Notes: generated by a model not told the origin, from the sequence alone. A stretch of 64,000 nt of DNA from Chitinophagaceae bacterium UBA1931 (GCA_002337125.1 DDFJ01000004.1:1849889-1913888), one strand, 5' to 3'. Shown: positions 26,381 to 35,070, counted from the first letter of the stretch. Translations and numbers: made by a program.

Positions 26381-27116
26381 AAAACCAATACCTGCGTTCA
26401 AACAGGAATCCTTTCGGTTGTTGTTTTTTAGGATGAAGATCAAAACGCTTGATGCTTTTTTCCTTCAGCACTTTCATCGCATCTTTTACCGAATCGGTTA
26501 CAAAAAACAAATCCACATCTTCGGGCGAAATGGTTCCGTTTATTTTCATCCGTTCAATATGTTCCATCATTTCCCTGTGATATTCTTTTCCAAAAACAAT
26601 AACAGGAAAGTCTTTGATTTTTTTTGTTTGAATAAGTGTGATGGCTTCAAACAACTCATCTAATGTACCAAAACCGCCGGGCATACAAATAAAAGCGTAG
26701 GAATATTTAATGAGCAATGTTTTGCGTACAAAAAAATAGCGGATGTTCACCCACCTGTCGAGATAAGGATTGGGCTTTTGTTCGTGCGGCAGAATAATAT
26801 TGCAACCAACACTACGCCCGCCAACTTCTTTTGCTCCTTTATTGGCAGCTTCCATTAAACCGGGACCGCCGCCTGTTAAAACAGTGAAGCCCATCTTGGC
26901 TACTTCGGCACCAACTTTTTCAGTAAGTTCATAATATTTATCACCCGGATGAAAACGTGCAGAACCAAAAATGGTAACACATGGCCCAACGAATGCCAGT
27001 TGACGGTAGCCCCTGATAAACTCAGCAAATACTTTAAAAGCAAACTTTAACTCTTTCCACCTGCTTTGCGGTCCTTCTAAAAACTTTATTTCTATCTGGT
27101 GGTGCTTCTTTTTCAT
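26373..27116 (-). CDS. LOG family protein (Rossmann fold nucleotide-binding)
   Basis: A 247-aa member of the LOG/TIGR00730 family. The signatures are GGGPGLMEAANKGA near 82-95 and CMPGGFGTLDELFE near 163-176, the PGGxGT site of cytokinin riboside 5'-monophosphate phosphoribohydrolases. In bacteria these enzymes split nucleoside monophosphates into base and ribose 5-phosphate, though the physiological substrate is often unknown. The C-terminus has a basic stretch (HPKKQQPKG). It stands alone, convergent with the EamA gene. Confidence 0.88.
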   Translation of the reverse strand: MKKKHHQIEIKFLEGPQSRWKELKFAFKVFAEFIRGYRQLAFVGPCVTIFGSARFHPGDKYYELTEKVGAEVAKMGFTVLTGGGPGLMEAANKGAKEVGGRSVGCNIILPHEQKPNPYLDRWVNIRYFFVRKTLLIKYSYAFICMPGGFGTLDELFEAITLIQTKKIKDFPVIVFGKEYHREMMEHIERMKINGTISPEDVDLFFVTDSVKDAMKVLKEKSIKRFDLHPKKQQPKGFLFERRYWFFK

Positions 27117-27364
27117 CGATAAGAGAATACTTAGATCAATAATTAATTATACAAAGTAAGGTAAATGAACAGTTCCAATTGAAACGAAGGTACTGATTAA
27201 ACAAAGCAGCACTGACGGATGAAACTTGTTTTCACGAAGTTTTAATTTTTTAACCAACTAATTATCAATGAAATACAGCTAAAAATATCAACATTATAAA
27301 AAATGAATGTTTGATGCAAGCCAAAATCATGATTGTGGTTAGCATCAAAAATAACGTCCGTTTT

Positions 27365-27372
27365 TATTTTTG
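27365..27372 (+). promoter_or_regulatory. Possible Bacteroidota -7 element
   Basis: TATTTTTG fits TAnnTTTG and lies 16 bp before the ATG of the transporter gene. I see no convincing -33 TTTG at the usual distance, so confidence is low. Confidence 0.3.
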
Positions 27373-27388
27373 AGTTCAATTTACGCTT

Positions 27389-29062
27389 ATGAATCTTGAC
27401 TGGCTGATTAAACTTGTTACAGAAGAAAGCATCCCTCAAACAGTTATTATCTATGGTTTAGTCATCGCAATCGGCGTATGGCTTGGTCGCCTTAAAATCT
27501 TTGGAATATCGCTTGGCGTTACCTGGGTTTTGTTTGCAGGTCTTGCACTTTCTTATTTTGGCGTGGCTATCAGTAAAGAAACAGAACACTTCCTCCGTGA
27601 ATTTGGCTTAATCCTTTTTGTATACACTATTGGCCTGCAGGTAGGTCCCGGCTTTTTTGCATCACTCAAAAAAAATGCAATTGTCACCAATGGGCTTGCT
27701 GCTTCGGTAGTACTGCTGGGTGTGTTAATCGTTGTTGCTTTCTTTTACTTTTCAGGAACACCAATGCCCACCCTCACAGGTATTATGAGTGGTGCGGTTA
27801 CCAATACACCAGGAATGGGTGCTGCACAGGCTGCCGCTAAAGATATGCAGCTGCCCGGCGATCCTTCATCCATGATTACACTGGCGTATGCATTGGTTTA
27901 TCCGTTTGGTGTGTTTGGTATTATTGGTTCCATCCTTTTACTCAAAGTTATTTTCCGTGTTGATCTTGATAAAGAACGTGAACTGCACCGCAAGCTCGAT
28001 GCGTTGAAATCAAGAAAACCAATTTCCATTCATCTTAAACTCGAAAACAAACAGCTTGTTGGCAAACAGCTGCGTGAAATATTTGAACTGCTGAAAGAAC
28101 CCATTGTTGTATCACGCATGTTTCACGAAGGCGAAATCATTACTCCCACACCACAAACTATTTTACACGAAGGTGATGTGTTGCTGGTAGTTGCACATAA
28201 AGAACAATTGCAGGTGCTGAAACTCATTATTGGTGAAGAAACCAATATGAACCTGAAAGATGCACCTCAAAGCGAACTCATTTCAAGAATCATTACTGTT
28301 ACAAAAGCTGAAGTAACACACAGACGCCTTGGCGATTTATCAGCCCTGCACAGGCACGATTTTACATTAACCCGTCTTAACAGGGCTGGTGTTGAAATGG
28401 TTGCCCACGGCGATATCATCTTACAACTTGGCGATAACATTAAAGTGGTTGGTACAAAAGAAGGAATTGAAGCTGTTACCGTAGCTCTCGGTAATGAAAT
28501 GAAACGATTGGATGTACCTGATCTTGCTCCTATTTTTCTCGGTATCGTACTGGGTGTTGTGCTTGGAAGCATCCCCATGTACTTCTTTAATATGCCTGTG
28601 CCTGTTAAGATTGGTTTAGCAGGCGGACCGTTAATTATTGCTTTGCTGCTCAGCCGTTATGGAAACAAACTTTACCTCAACCAGTTTACAACTTACAGCG
28701 CCAACCTTATGCTGCGTGAACTTGGTATTGCTTTGTTCCTTGCCAGTGTTGGATTAAGCAGTGGTGGCAACCTTGCACATGCCTTTGAAGGTGGTAACGC
28801 CTGGGTGTGGATTGCAATGGGCCTCACCGTTACCATGGTGCCACTGCTTGTTGTTGGTATGGTTGCCCACTACGGATTCAGAAAAACGTATTTCGAAATC
28901 TGTGGTTTACTCTCCGGTGCAAGTACCGATCCGCCAGCGCTTGCATTTTCATCACAGCTGGCAAAAAATGAAGTTGCTTCTATCAATTACGCCACGGTTT
29001 ACCCGCTCACGATGATTTTACGAATAATAGCAGGGCAGTTGTTAATACTATTCTTTGCTTAA
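27389..29062 (+). CDS. Putative transporter, AspT/YidE type with RCK domains
   Basis: A 557-aa membrane protein of the aspartate-alanine exchanger-like family. Two blocks of about five to six helices (residues 15-185 and 375-557) flank a soluble centre with two TrkA-C/RCK domains (about 205-280 and 290-370, for example LREIFELLKEPIVV, EGDVLLVVAHKEQL, LQLGDNIKVVGTKE). Each membrane block carries the duplicated family motif: GAVTNTPGMGAAQ near 131-143 and SGASTDPPALAF near 508-520. The length is usual for the family. The substrate is unknown; small anions or amino acids are likely. Confidence 0.88.
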   Translation: MNLDWLIKLVTEESIPQTVIIYGLVIAIGVWLGRLKIFGISLGVTWVLFAGLALSYFGVAISKETEHFLREFGLILFVYTIGLQVGPGFFASLKKNAIVTNGLAASVVLLGVLIVVAFFYFSGTPMPTLTGIMSGAVTNTPGMGAAQAAAKDMQLPGDPSSMITLAYALVYPFGVFGIIGSILLLKVIFRVDLDKERELHRKLDALKSRKPISIHLKLENKQLVGKQLREIFELLKEPIVVSRMFHEGEIITPTPQTILHEGDVLLVVAHKEQLQVLKLIIGEETNMNLKDAPQSELISRIITVTKAEVTHRRLGDLSALHRHDFTLTRLNRAGVEMVAHGDIILQLGDNIKVVGTKEGIEAVTVALGNEMKRLDVPDLAPIFLGIVLGVVLGSIPMYFFNMPVPVKIGLAGGPLIIALLLSRYGNKLYLNQFTTYSANLMLRELGIALFLASVGLSSGGNLAHAFEGGNAWVWIAMGLTVTMVPLLVVGMVAHYGFRKTYFEICGLLSGASTDPPALAFSSQLAKNEVASINYATVYPLTMILRIIAGQLLILFFA

Positions 29063-29063
29063 G

Positions 29064-29098
29064 GAAAGCCCCGACCTAATGTCGGGGCTTTCTGTTTT
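29064..29098 (+). terminator. Rho-independent terminator after the transporter
   Basis: GAAAGCCCCGAC pairs perfectly with GTCGGGGCTTTC over a 5-nt loop and is followed by TGTTTTT. It starts 2 bp after the stop codon and can serve the convergent gene too. Confidence 0.9.
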
Positions 29099-29110
29099 TA
29101 TGCAATGTTC

Positions 29111-29725
29111 TTATCCTCTTCTTCGTTCCAGCAGGGCCATCATCATTAACCCAAGCTGTATTCTCGTTTCTTCGCCGGGTTCAAATGCAGCTTCCTGGTT
29201 TAACGAAAACTTACGGCCAAAAAACGAAGCCTGCTTTTTGAATGTTGCCACCAATATACCATCCGGACGTTTTACGGTATAAGTGGGGTTAAAGAAATAG
29301 CCGGTCAATATTCCCAAAAAAGGAATTTCAGAAAGCACAGCATCGCCCACTTTCACCCATGCATTCTTTTCCTGGATAATTAAATCCTGCTGATCTTTTT
29401 CATCATACAACTCATAGTGTGCACGCCACAATGAACGCCATCCCTTTCTTGCAACACGACCAACATGCACGCCATCGGCCTGCGTAAAGGTGTAAGTAGT
29501 ATTAAAGTCGAGCCACTTGTTTGCATTAATGGTGTACATCAGCTGGCTCTTGGTTTCATCACTGAACACTTCCACATGCTCAGTTAGTTTAAAGAGCTTT
29601 GCTTTTACATAAGCCTTGGTGGTGCCCGATGCATCTACAGCCCTGAAATCGTTATAAATTGTTCCGATACGGAAAATAAACTGATACGGATAGAATACCG
29701 GATCAAAAACAGATGTTTGGTTCAT
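29111..29725 (-). CDS. Hypothetical protein, LURP-one-like
   Basis: A 204-aa soluble protein made mostly of beta strands (VKAKLFKLTEHVEVFSD, TYTFTQADGVHVGRVA, RAHYELYDEKDQQDLIIQEK) with one hydrophobic segment (LSEIPFLGILTGYFF) near residue 135. The pattern recalls the tubby-like/LURP-one and scramblase-related families, which have a barrel around a central helix; this is a fold-level guess. No catalytic residues are evident. It stands alone, convergent with the transporter. Confidence 0.6.
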   Translation of the reverse strand: MNQTSVFDPVFYPYQFIFRIGTIYNDFRAVDASGTTKAYVKAKLFKLTEHVEVFSDETKSQLMYTINANKWLDFNTTYTFTQADGVHVGRVARKGWRSLWRAHYELYDEKDQQDLIIQEKNAWVKVGDAVLSEIPFLGILTGYFFNPTYTVKRPDGILVATFKKQASFFGRKFSLNQEAAFEPGEETRIQLGLMMMALLERRRG

Positions 29726-29792
29726 TGTGCTTGTTTTGTTTTTGCAATGATAGAGCAGGAGAGGAATACTTCCAAAATTGTTGACAGGCGTG

Positions 29793-30085
29793 TTTGATGT
29801 TTTGCAGTAATTGGTTTTTGTGCAATATGCAATGGTTTCCCAGCCTTTGTAGTTGACAATAACTGCAATGCTTGTTGCAGTTATTGTAATGTTCTTTGCA
29901 GTTATTTCAATGCTCTTTGCAATTTCTGTAATGTTTATTGCAGTTATTTGAATTCTCTTTGCAATTACTGCAATGTATTTTGCAGTTTCTGCAATGCTCT
30001 TTGCAATTTCTGCAAAGCTTGTTGCAGTTATTTGAATGTAATTTGCAGTTTCTGCAATGTAAATGCCCGTTTATTTGATGTTTTG
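29793..30085. repeat. Direct 12-bp repeats flanking the 21-bp array
   Basis: TTTGATGTTTTG occurs at 29793-29804 and again at 30074-30085, on both sides of the 21-bp tandem array. It may be part of the same decayed repeat or a boundary sequence. Confidence 0.4.
29875..30063. repeat. Nine tandem 21-bp repeats with inner dyad
   Basis: Nine head-to-tail 21-bp units, each starting with TTGCA and containing TGNAA 10-15 bp later. The clearest units (29980-30000 and 30043-30063) begin with the perfect palindrome TTGCAGTTTCTGCAA. The period is two helical turns, so all dyads face the same side. The array fills much of the 400-bp gene-free stretch between the LURP-like gene and the HTH gene, ending 62 bp before the HTH start codon. 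It looks like a multi-site operator, with the HTH protein as candidate ligand, or a variable-number repeat. A weak degenerate unit may precede it at 29853. Confidence 0.85.
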
Positions 30086-30125
30086 AGCTGTTTTTGTATC
30101 TTTTTAGCCTGAAAAACACATTTTT

Positions 30126-30479
30126 ATGCTTCAATTGAATGTTTTAGGCCTGCTTGAGAGCAGGGGAATTACAAATCCGCAGCAGTATCTGGTTCGCCAG
30201 GGGATTCCTTACTACACTGTGAGCCGGCTGGTAACCAACAAATCAAAGAACATTAGTTACGAGAACCTGGAACAACTTTGTATTGCGTGTAAATGCACGC
30301 CTGATGATTTGTTTGTGTGGGTGCCTGATGAAAAAACTACAGCGAATGAGCCTCTTGCTCTTGAAAAGCTGAAACCAAAACCGAAGTTGCCGACTGCTGC
30401 TGAGCGGTTGAAAAATTTATCGGCTGAACAGGTAAAGAAGCTGCAGGAGTTTATGGATGAGATGGAGAGGAATAAGTGA
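30126..30479 (+). CDS. XRE-type helix-turn-helix protein
   Basis: A 117-aa protein with a Cro/C1-like DNA-binding domain of the short YozG type in residues 1-65 (LGLLESRGITNPQQYL, GIPYYTVSRLV, ISYENLEQLCIACKCTPDDL, FVWVPDE). A Pro/Lys-rich linker follows, then a C-terminal helix (AAERLKNLSAEQVKKLQEFM) that could dimerise. It is the only gene between the 21-bp palindromic array and a repeat-rich intergenic region, and could be the factor that binds the array. Confidence 0.8.
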   Translation: MLQLNVLGLLESRGITNPQQYLVRQGIPYYTVSRLVTNKSKNISYENLEQLCIACKCTPDDLFVWVPDEKTTANEPLALEKLKPKPKLPTAAERLKNLSAEQVKKLQEFMDEMERNK

Positions 30480-30530
30480 GAAGCTTGCGCCTGCGTGTGA
30501 ATTTGCTTTTGCAATGAATTGCTTTATGTT

Positions 30531-30640
30531 CTTTTGTCTTGACACAAAAGAACCAAAAAGTCAAGACGGAACATATTACCCCCATGTTCCGTCGAAAGCC
30601 CTGATTAGGTTTTTGTACTACTCCCGCTGAGGCGGGACAA
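30531..30640. repeat. Intergenic hairpin cluster
   Basis: The 310-bp stretch 30480-30788 has no gene. It holds several hairpins: TTTTGTCTTGACACAAAAG-type near 30531-30550, GACGGAACAT/ATGTTCCGTC at 30565-30593 (perfect 10 bp) and CCCGC/GCGGG near 30622-30640. A related short piece (CTTGACGTAAAAGG...CAAGACGGAACA) recurs at 51736-51766. Such sequences look like decayed Bacteroidota interspersed repeats. Confidence 0.5.
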
Positions 30641-30683
30641 GTTGTGGTGAATTCCATCAGAGTTTCTATTGTGCATCTTTGGT

Positions 30684-30765
30684 GAGACAGTTTGAGTTTG
30701 AGTTGGCTTTACCAAAATTGAAATGCATTAATTTCGGTTGGTGAAGACAGCAACCGATGAGAAAA
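30684..30765. repeat. Dispersed hairpin repeat, copy 1
   Basis: Contains ATTTCGGTTGGTG, a short loop, then CAACCGATGAGAAAA, so CGGTTG pairs with CAACCG. The upstream 40 bp (TTTACCAAAAT and AAATGCATTA) are shared with copy 2 at 31367-31447. Related copies occur at 61498-61555 and 62927-62983. It lies just before the start of a small lipoprotein gene. Confidence 0.7.
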
Positions 30766-30788
30766 AACTGACGTAAAAAAACACTAAA

Positions 30789-31253
30789 ATGAGACAAAGT
30801 ATTTCTATAACACTTAGTGCCGTATTAATAATGTTTATTTTTTGTTTTTCTCATTGCAAAAAAGAAAAAAAAGAAACCAATTCTTTGAACATTACGCTTT
30901 ATGATAAACCACTTGATACTATTAAATTCTATATTCAAGGAAAATGGAACTTGTGTTATGCAAAGGGAGGTATTTGCGCTATCTGCACACAACGTTACAG
31001 TAATTTTTATTGGACTTTTTCATTAAACAATAAAATAGAAAAATCATTAAATGGAACTGTTATAGCAGATGCCAGCATTAATTGGTTTAAAGACTCAGGT
31101 ACATTTACAAATGGAGACTCCACTTATATTCTTAACTTTTATGATAAGCAAAATGTGCCATGGAATTATGTAGTTGAACGGATTTACAATGACACATTAA
31201 TAATTCATGACAATTCCGCTGATGCAGTTTTCTACCGATTAACGAAACTTTAA
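30789..31253 (+). CDS. Hypothetical lipoprotein, lipocalin-like
   Basis: A 154-aa secreted protein. A hydrophobic signal (SAVLIMFIFCF) ends in SHC at about residue 23, a plausible lipobox, followed by Lys-rich KKEKKE. The mature part begins with a W-containing strand (GKWNLCYAKGG) and ends in VFYRLTKL, as in small Bacteroidota lipocalin-like lipoproteins that often start with xGxW and end in xYxRxK. Two cysteines (CAIC) lie near residue 61. Function unknown. It is flanked on both sides by copies of the dispersed hairpin repeat, so the gene may have been moved with them. Confidence 0.65.
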   Translation: MRQSISITLSAVLIMFIFCFSHCKKEKKETNSLNITLYDKPLDTIKFYIQGKWNLCYAKGGICAICTQRYSNFYWTFSLNNKIEKSLNGTVIADASINWFKDSGTFTNGDSTYILNFYDKQNVPWNYVVERIYNDTLIIHDNSADAVFYRLTKL

Positions 31254-31270
31254 AACACTTCTTTCTCAGA

Positions 31271-31361
31271 TGAGCCCTTGCAAGGGACTCATCGTAAAAC
31301 AGAGACAACTTTTTACATTTCATCTTCTAAAAAGTCTTTTGTTGGTCAGGCGACCAACAAA
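31271..31361. repeat. Two intergenic inverted repeats
   Basis: GATGAG-CCCTTGCAAGGG-CTCATC at 31271-31295, and TTTGTTGGTC/GACCAACAAA at 31338-31361 with a 4-nt loop. They lie between the small lipoprotein and repeat copy 2. The first could end transcription of the lipoprotein gene, but there is no T run. Confidence 0.5.
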
Positions 31362-31366
31362 GGCGT

Positions 31367-31447
31367 GAGCAGTTTGATTTTGGGCAGGGTTTTACCAAAA
31401 TAGAAATGCATTAATTTCGGTTGGTGAGGACACCAACCGATAAGAAA
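31367..31447. repeat. Dispersed hairpin repeat, copy 2
   Basis: Closely matches copy 1: TTTACCAAAATAGAAATGCA, then ATTTCGGTTGGTG, a short loop and CACCAACCGATAAGAAAA. Here the stem is longer (CGGTTGGTG with CACCAACCG). It lies about 50 bp before the next small gene. Confidence 0.7.
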
Positions 31448-31498
31448 AGTGGTTATAACTATTCAAACTTATTTAACTGACCATAAACTCAATCGATA

Positions 31499-31885
31499 AT
31501 GAATAGAAAGTTAGTATTTTATTTATATGCTTCCTGCCTTGTTGGAGTTGGCTTATTTTTATTTGTCTTATATGGAGCAACAGGACATAGTTTTGATTTT
31601 AAAGATGAGGAATCTTTAAAGTACTTTATATTTTCAGTCTCTTTTCTAACAACTTCTTTTCTCTTCTTATGCAGTAGTCTTTTTATGAAATGGAAATTGA
31701 TGTATGTAATTACAAAAATTTTTCTGTCAGTTATTTTATGTTTACTCCTGTTTTTAGTAGGAGTATTTATTAATCTTTCCCGCAAAGATGGTTTTGTATT
31801 GCCAGAAGCAATTATCATAATTTTTTTAATGTCATTGATATTTGGAGCTGTGAGATATTTATTAAAAAAAGAATTTTGGAATTGA
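31499..31885 (+). CDS. Hypothetical membrane protein
   Basis: A 128-aa protein with four hydrophobic helices (about residues 5-25, 42-62, 70-95 and 100-120) and short charged loops. I recognise no family. It lies alone behind a dispersed hairpin repeat, like the lipoprotein gene before it. Confidence 0.6.
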   Translation: MNRKLVFYLYASCLVGVGLFLFVLYGATGHSFDFKDEESLKYFIFSVSFLTTSFLFLCSSLFMKWKLMYVITKIFLSVILCLLLFLVGVFINLSRKDGFVLPEAIIIIFLMSLIFGAVRYLLKKEFWN

Positions 31886-32008
31886 TCTCGTTCAAATTCG
31901 TCAAATGAAACTAAACTGCTTTACTGCCAATTAGAAATACAATGCGCATAAGAGTGCGACGCAACTACAGCTCAACAGATGCAATAGCCCCTGCTACATA
32001 ACATGCAT

Positions 32009-32045
32009 TAAAAAACCCAGACTTTCAGTCTGGGTTTTTTATTTT
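32009..32045. terminator. Bidirectional terminator
   Basis: AAAAAACCCAGACT and AGTCTGGGTTTTTT form a long perfect stem with a 2-3 nt loop and A/T runs on both sides. It lies between the convergent membrane-protein and peptidase genes. Confidence 0.88.
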
Positions 32046-33507
32046 ATCTCGTTGGTACATTCAACGGAATATCCCGTTTCATCATGTCGTTCCTGTTTGA
32101 TGCTTCCCATGCAAGGAAGAAAACAAGTCTTGCTCTTTTCTCCAGCAAATCGTAATTGATTTTATCGGGCGTATCGCTTGGTTTGTGATAGTCTTTATGA
32201 ATACCATCAAAGAAAAAGAGAATGGGAACTCCTTTTGATGCAAAGTTGTAATGATCGCTGCGGTAGTATAAACGCTGCGGATCTTTGGGATCGTTATACT
32301 TTCTGTCGGTAATAAGATTGATGTATGTGTGGTTGATACTGTCAACAAGATTGGGCAAATCACTGCTGAGCTTATCATCACCAATTAAGTACACATGATT
32401 GTTACTGTCGAGCGATTTGAGATTATCATCTTTACGGCCAATCATGTCAATGTTTAAATCAATGGATGTTTTATCAAGCGGGTAAACAGGATGGTTGGAA
32501 TAATATTCACTTCCCCACAAACCTTTTTCTTCGCCGCTAACAAGAATAAACAAAATGCTGCGGCGTGGACCTTTGCCTGCTGCTTTTGCTTTTGCAAATG
32601 CTTCAGCAATTTCAAGCACGCCAACAGTACCGCTTCCATCATCATCAGCACCGGGAAACAGCAATCCGTTTTGTGTGCCAAGATGATCGTAGTGTGCTGA
32701 TATAATCACCCATTCATCTTTTTTATCTGTTCCTTCAACTATACCCAGAACATTGGATGATGAACCGGTAATAATGTCTTTGTTAAATGAAAGCATCAGT
32801 TCGGTTGAAACTGTTTTTGTTTCAAGCGACTGATCTTTTGCTTTTGCAAAATCTGTTTTCAACAACGCTTCGCCCATTGCTTCGGATATGCGAACCACCA
32901 ATGGCGACTGGCGTGCTTTGAATAAATTAATATACGGCCTTCCGCTGCGTTGCAATGGTTGTTTATCAATACCGGGCTGAATAAACAATACAGCAGCAGG
33001 CTGGCGGCTGAAGAGTTTCATTAAATCAGTATTGCGTGGGTTTTGCAATGCAGCTGATGATAACAGTAACACTGCTTTTCCTCTTACATCAGTCGTGGTA
33101 TCAATCTTACTCATGTACACTACTTCGCTGAAGTAAAGTTTTGTTGTAATGATTGAATTGGCCATGGCAGAAAAATCTTTGCCCAGCTCGTATGATTTGT
33201 TGTTGATGGTTACTGCAGCATCTTTCAGTGTGTCTTTATAAACAGCATAGCCCTGCTCGTAGTTGCCATTATTACCTGCTGCAATCCCCATACGCTGAAA
33301 TTGCTGTTTCAGGTATTCAGCTGCTTTCCGCTGACCTTCAGTTCCTGTTTCTCTTCCCTGCATTTCGGGTGAGGCAAGAACAAATAAATAATTTTTGAGA
33401 TCGGCTGCTGAAATGGTTTGTGCAAATTTTTCTGCTGTTTTATTTTTCTTCTGTGCAGATGCAGTAAGTGCGAATAAACTGCATGCAATAATTAAAAACG
33501 TTCTCAT
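32044..33507 (-). CDS. M28 family zinc peptidase
   Basis: A 487-aa secreted aminopeptidase-like enzyme. The start MRTFLIIACSLFALTASAQ at 33507 gives a signal peptide with an AQ cleavage site; the longer frame adds 14 residues before it. Zinc ligands are visible: H in SAHYDHLG, D in GADDDGSG, E-E in VSGEEKGLWG, D in NIDMIG, and a late H in RSDHYNF. An inserted PA-like domain lies between the N-terminus and the catalytic part, as in M28B-type peptidases. It likely digests peptides in the periplasm or at the cell surface. Confidence 0.9.
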   Translation of the reverse strand: MRTFLIIACSLFALTASAQKKNKTAEKFAQTISAADLKNYLFVLASPEMQGRETGTEGQRKAAEYLKQQFQRMGIAAGNNGNYEQGYAVYKDTLKDAAVTINNKSYELGKDFSAMANSIITTKLYFSEVVYMSKIDTTTDVRGKAVLLLSSAALQNPRNTDLMKLFSRQPAAVLFIQPGIDKQPLQRSGRPYINLFKARQSPLVVRISEAMGEALLKTDFAKAKDQSLETKTVSTELMLSFNKDIITGSSSNVLGIVEGTDKKDEWVIISAHYDHLGTQNGLLFPGADDDGSGTVGVLEIAEAFAKAKAAGKGPRRSILFILVSGEEKGLWGSEYYSNHPVYPLDKTSIDLNIDMIGRKDDNLKSLDSNNHVYLIGDDKLSSDLPNLVDSINHTYINLITDRKYNDPKDPQRLYYRSDHYNFASKGVPILFFFDGIHKDYHKPSDTPDKINYDLLEKRARLVFFLAWEASNRNDMMKRDIPLNVPTR

Positions 33508-33540
33508 GTAATAAATGTTAGGAGCCGAATTTAAACGAAA

Positions 33541-33559
33541 ATCCCGCACAGGGCGGGAT
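33541..33559 (-). terminator. Probable terminator after rpiB
   Basis: ATCCCGC and GCGGGAT pair over a 5-nt loop. Read on the minus strand it is followed by TTTCGTTT, a modest T run. It lies between the rpiB stop and the peptidase start. Confidence 0.5.
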
Positions 33560-33591
33560 AGTTATATAAGTGGTAAATATGCTGAGCTGTA

Positions 33592-34047
33592 TTAAGCACA
33601 ACGCATTTTCTGTACTCTTCTTTCGTGGCGGCCACCTTCAAACTCGGTGGTCATAAATGTTTCAACCATTTTTTCTGCATCGCCTTCACGTACAAAACGT
33701 GCAGGTATGCAAATAACATTGGCGTTGTTATGACCTCTTGCTAATTGTGCCAGTTCTTCGCCCCAGCAAATAGCTGCTCTTATGCCCTGGTGTTTATTAG
33801 CTGTAATAGCCACACCGTTTGCACTGCCGCAGAGTAAAATACCAAATGCAGCTTCATTGCTTTCAACAGCTGAAGAAACGGGGTGAGCAAAATCGGCATA
33901 ATCAACCGACTCAGTTGAGTATGTTCCGAAATCTTTAAAAGCAATTCCTTTTCCTTCAAGAAAAGAAATGAGATCTTCTTTAAAATCAAACCCTGCATGA
34001 TCACAACCAATTGCAACGGGCTTACTCATATCAAAAGGGCTTTGCAT
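33592..34047 (-). CDS. rpiB: Ribose-5-phosphate isomerase B
   Basis: An enzyme of about 151 aa of the pentose phosphate pathway that interconverts ribose 5-phosphate and ribulose 5-phosphate. Signatures: GCDHAGFDFKE near the N-terminus with Asp-His of the active site, LLCGSANGVAITANK with the catalytic Cys, GIRAAICW, and HNNANVICIPARF. Two further ATGs are near: one upstream at 34065 and one downstream at 34029 (MSKPVAIG); the middle one is used here. The protein is cytoplasmic. Confidence 0.92.
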   Translation of the reverse strand: MQSPFDMSKPVAIGCDHAGFDFKEDLISFLEGKGIAFKDFGTYSTESVDYADFAHPVSSAVESNEAAFGILLCGSANGVAITANKHQGIRAAICWGEELAQLARGHNNANVICIPARFVREGDAEKMVETFMTTEFEGGRHERRVQKMRCA

Positions 34048-34085
34048 AATAATTTGTTTTTGCAAAAGTAATGAATTCGTTTTTA

Positions 34086-34115
34086 GCTAATAGCCAACAG
34101 CTAAAAGCTATTAGC
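34086..34115. repeat. Inverted repeat between tatC and rpiB
   Basis: GCTAATAGC and GCTATTAGC are a 9-bp inverted repeat 3 bp after the tatC stop, with CAGCTAAAAGC in the loop. It may act as a weak terminator; no T run follows. Confidence 0.4.
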
Positions 34116-34117
34116 CG

Positions 34118-35008
34118 TTAACTCCATTCTTCCACTTCTTCTTCCTCTCCTTTATTGTTGCGTTTGTAGATGCGTACGCTTAAGAAAATGCTGAACTCAT
34201 ATAAGCCGTAAAGAGGAATTGTTACCAATGCTAAACTGAAAGGATCGGTTGATGGTGTAATGATTGCGGCAAGAATTAAGATCACCACAAATGCAAACTT
34301 GCGGATGTTCTTTAATGTTTTGGGTGTAAGTATACCAACTCTTGTAAGCAGCATAACCACAACCGGCAGCTGGAATAACAAACCAATACCAACAGTTAGA
34401 TAAACCAGGTTTTCAAAATAATCGCTGATGGTTGGTTTAAAATCAATGAGCGGACTGATGGTATAGGTTGAATAGAAATAAACCATGAACGGTGTGAGGA
34501 TGTAATAACCAAATGCCACACCAATAAAAAACAAAATAGAAATCCAAGCAATAACACCGGCGGTTCCTCTTTTTTCTTTTTCACTTAATGCCGGGCGAAC
34601 AAATTTCCACAGCTCCCAGAACACGTATGGAAAAGCAACGATAAAGCCTGCAGTAAATGCAATGGTAAAGGTCATGAGGAATTGCTCCGTCATGGCATTA
34701 CTCTGGAAACGCAGGTTAAAGTTGTTCATGCACAGATCGGGGATATGAATCCAGTTACCAATCTGGCAAAGCCATTTGTAGGTAATGAATTCTTTATGCA
34801 CCGGACCCATGAAAATACGGTCAACAACAAAAGTGATATTAAAACCAACAATGATGGAGCCGATGATAATAGCAATCAATGAGCGGATGATATGCCAGCG
34901 CAGTTCTTCCAAATGATCAATAAAGGTCATTTCGGCCTGCTCGTTAGGAGATGCTTTCCCCCTGATACGTTGAAAAACTGATCTGCGTTCTGATTGCGTT
35001 TCTGCCAC
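34118..35008 (-). CDS. tatC: Sec-independent protein translocase TatC
   Basis: A 296-aa integral membrane subunit of the twin-arginine translocase that recognises RR signal peptides and exports folded proteins. The N-terminal family motif FIDHLEELRWHIIRSL lies at residues 29-44, and the six helices are evident, with FPYVFWELWKFVRPAL near 125 and ITPSTDPFSLALVTIPLY near 255. It carries a longer periplasmic first loop (about 60 residues with two Cys) than E. coli TatC, usual for Bacteroidota. tatA is not in this window. Confidence 0.95.
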   Translation of the reverse strand: MAETQSERRSVFQRIRGKASPNEQAEMTFIDHLEELRWHIIRSLIAIIIGSIIVGFNITFVVDRIFMGPVHKEFITYKWLCQIGNWIHIPDLCMNNFNLRFQSNAMTEQFLMTFTIAFTAGFIVAFPYVFWELWKFVRPALSEKEKRGTAGVIAWISILFFIGVAFGYYILTPFMVYFYSTYTISPLIDFKPTISDYFENLVYLTVGIGLLFQLPVVVMLLTRVGILTPKTLKNIRKFAFVVILILAAIITPSTDPFSLALVTIPLYGLYEFSIFLSVRIYKRNNKGEEEEVEEWS

Positions 35009-35070
35009 TGGAAAAAATTTTCAGCTGCAAATGTAACCCGAATTATACGAGTGGAAAAATTGATGGAAAG

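Noticed and set aside
29875..30063. CRISPR array
   Set aside because: Units are head to tail without spacers and are only 21 bp long; no cas genes are near.
29907..30134. A minus-strand Cys-rich reading frame with a seven-residue period
   Set aside because: It is the translation of the 21-bp DNA repeat. Its stop-free state follows from a repeat length divisible by three, and it overlaps the HTH gene start.
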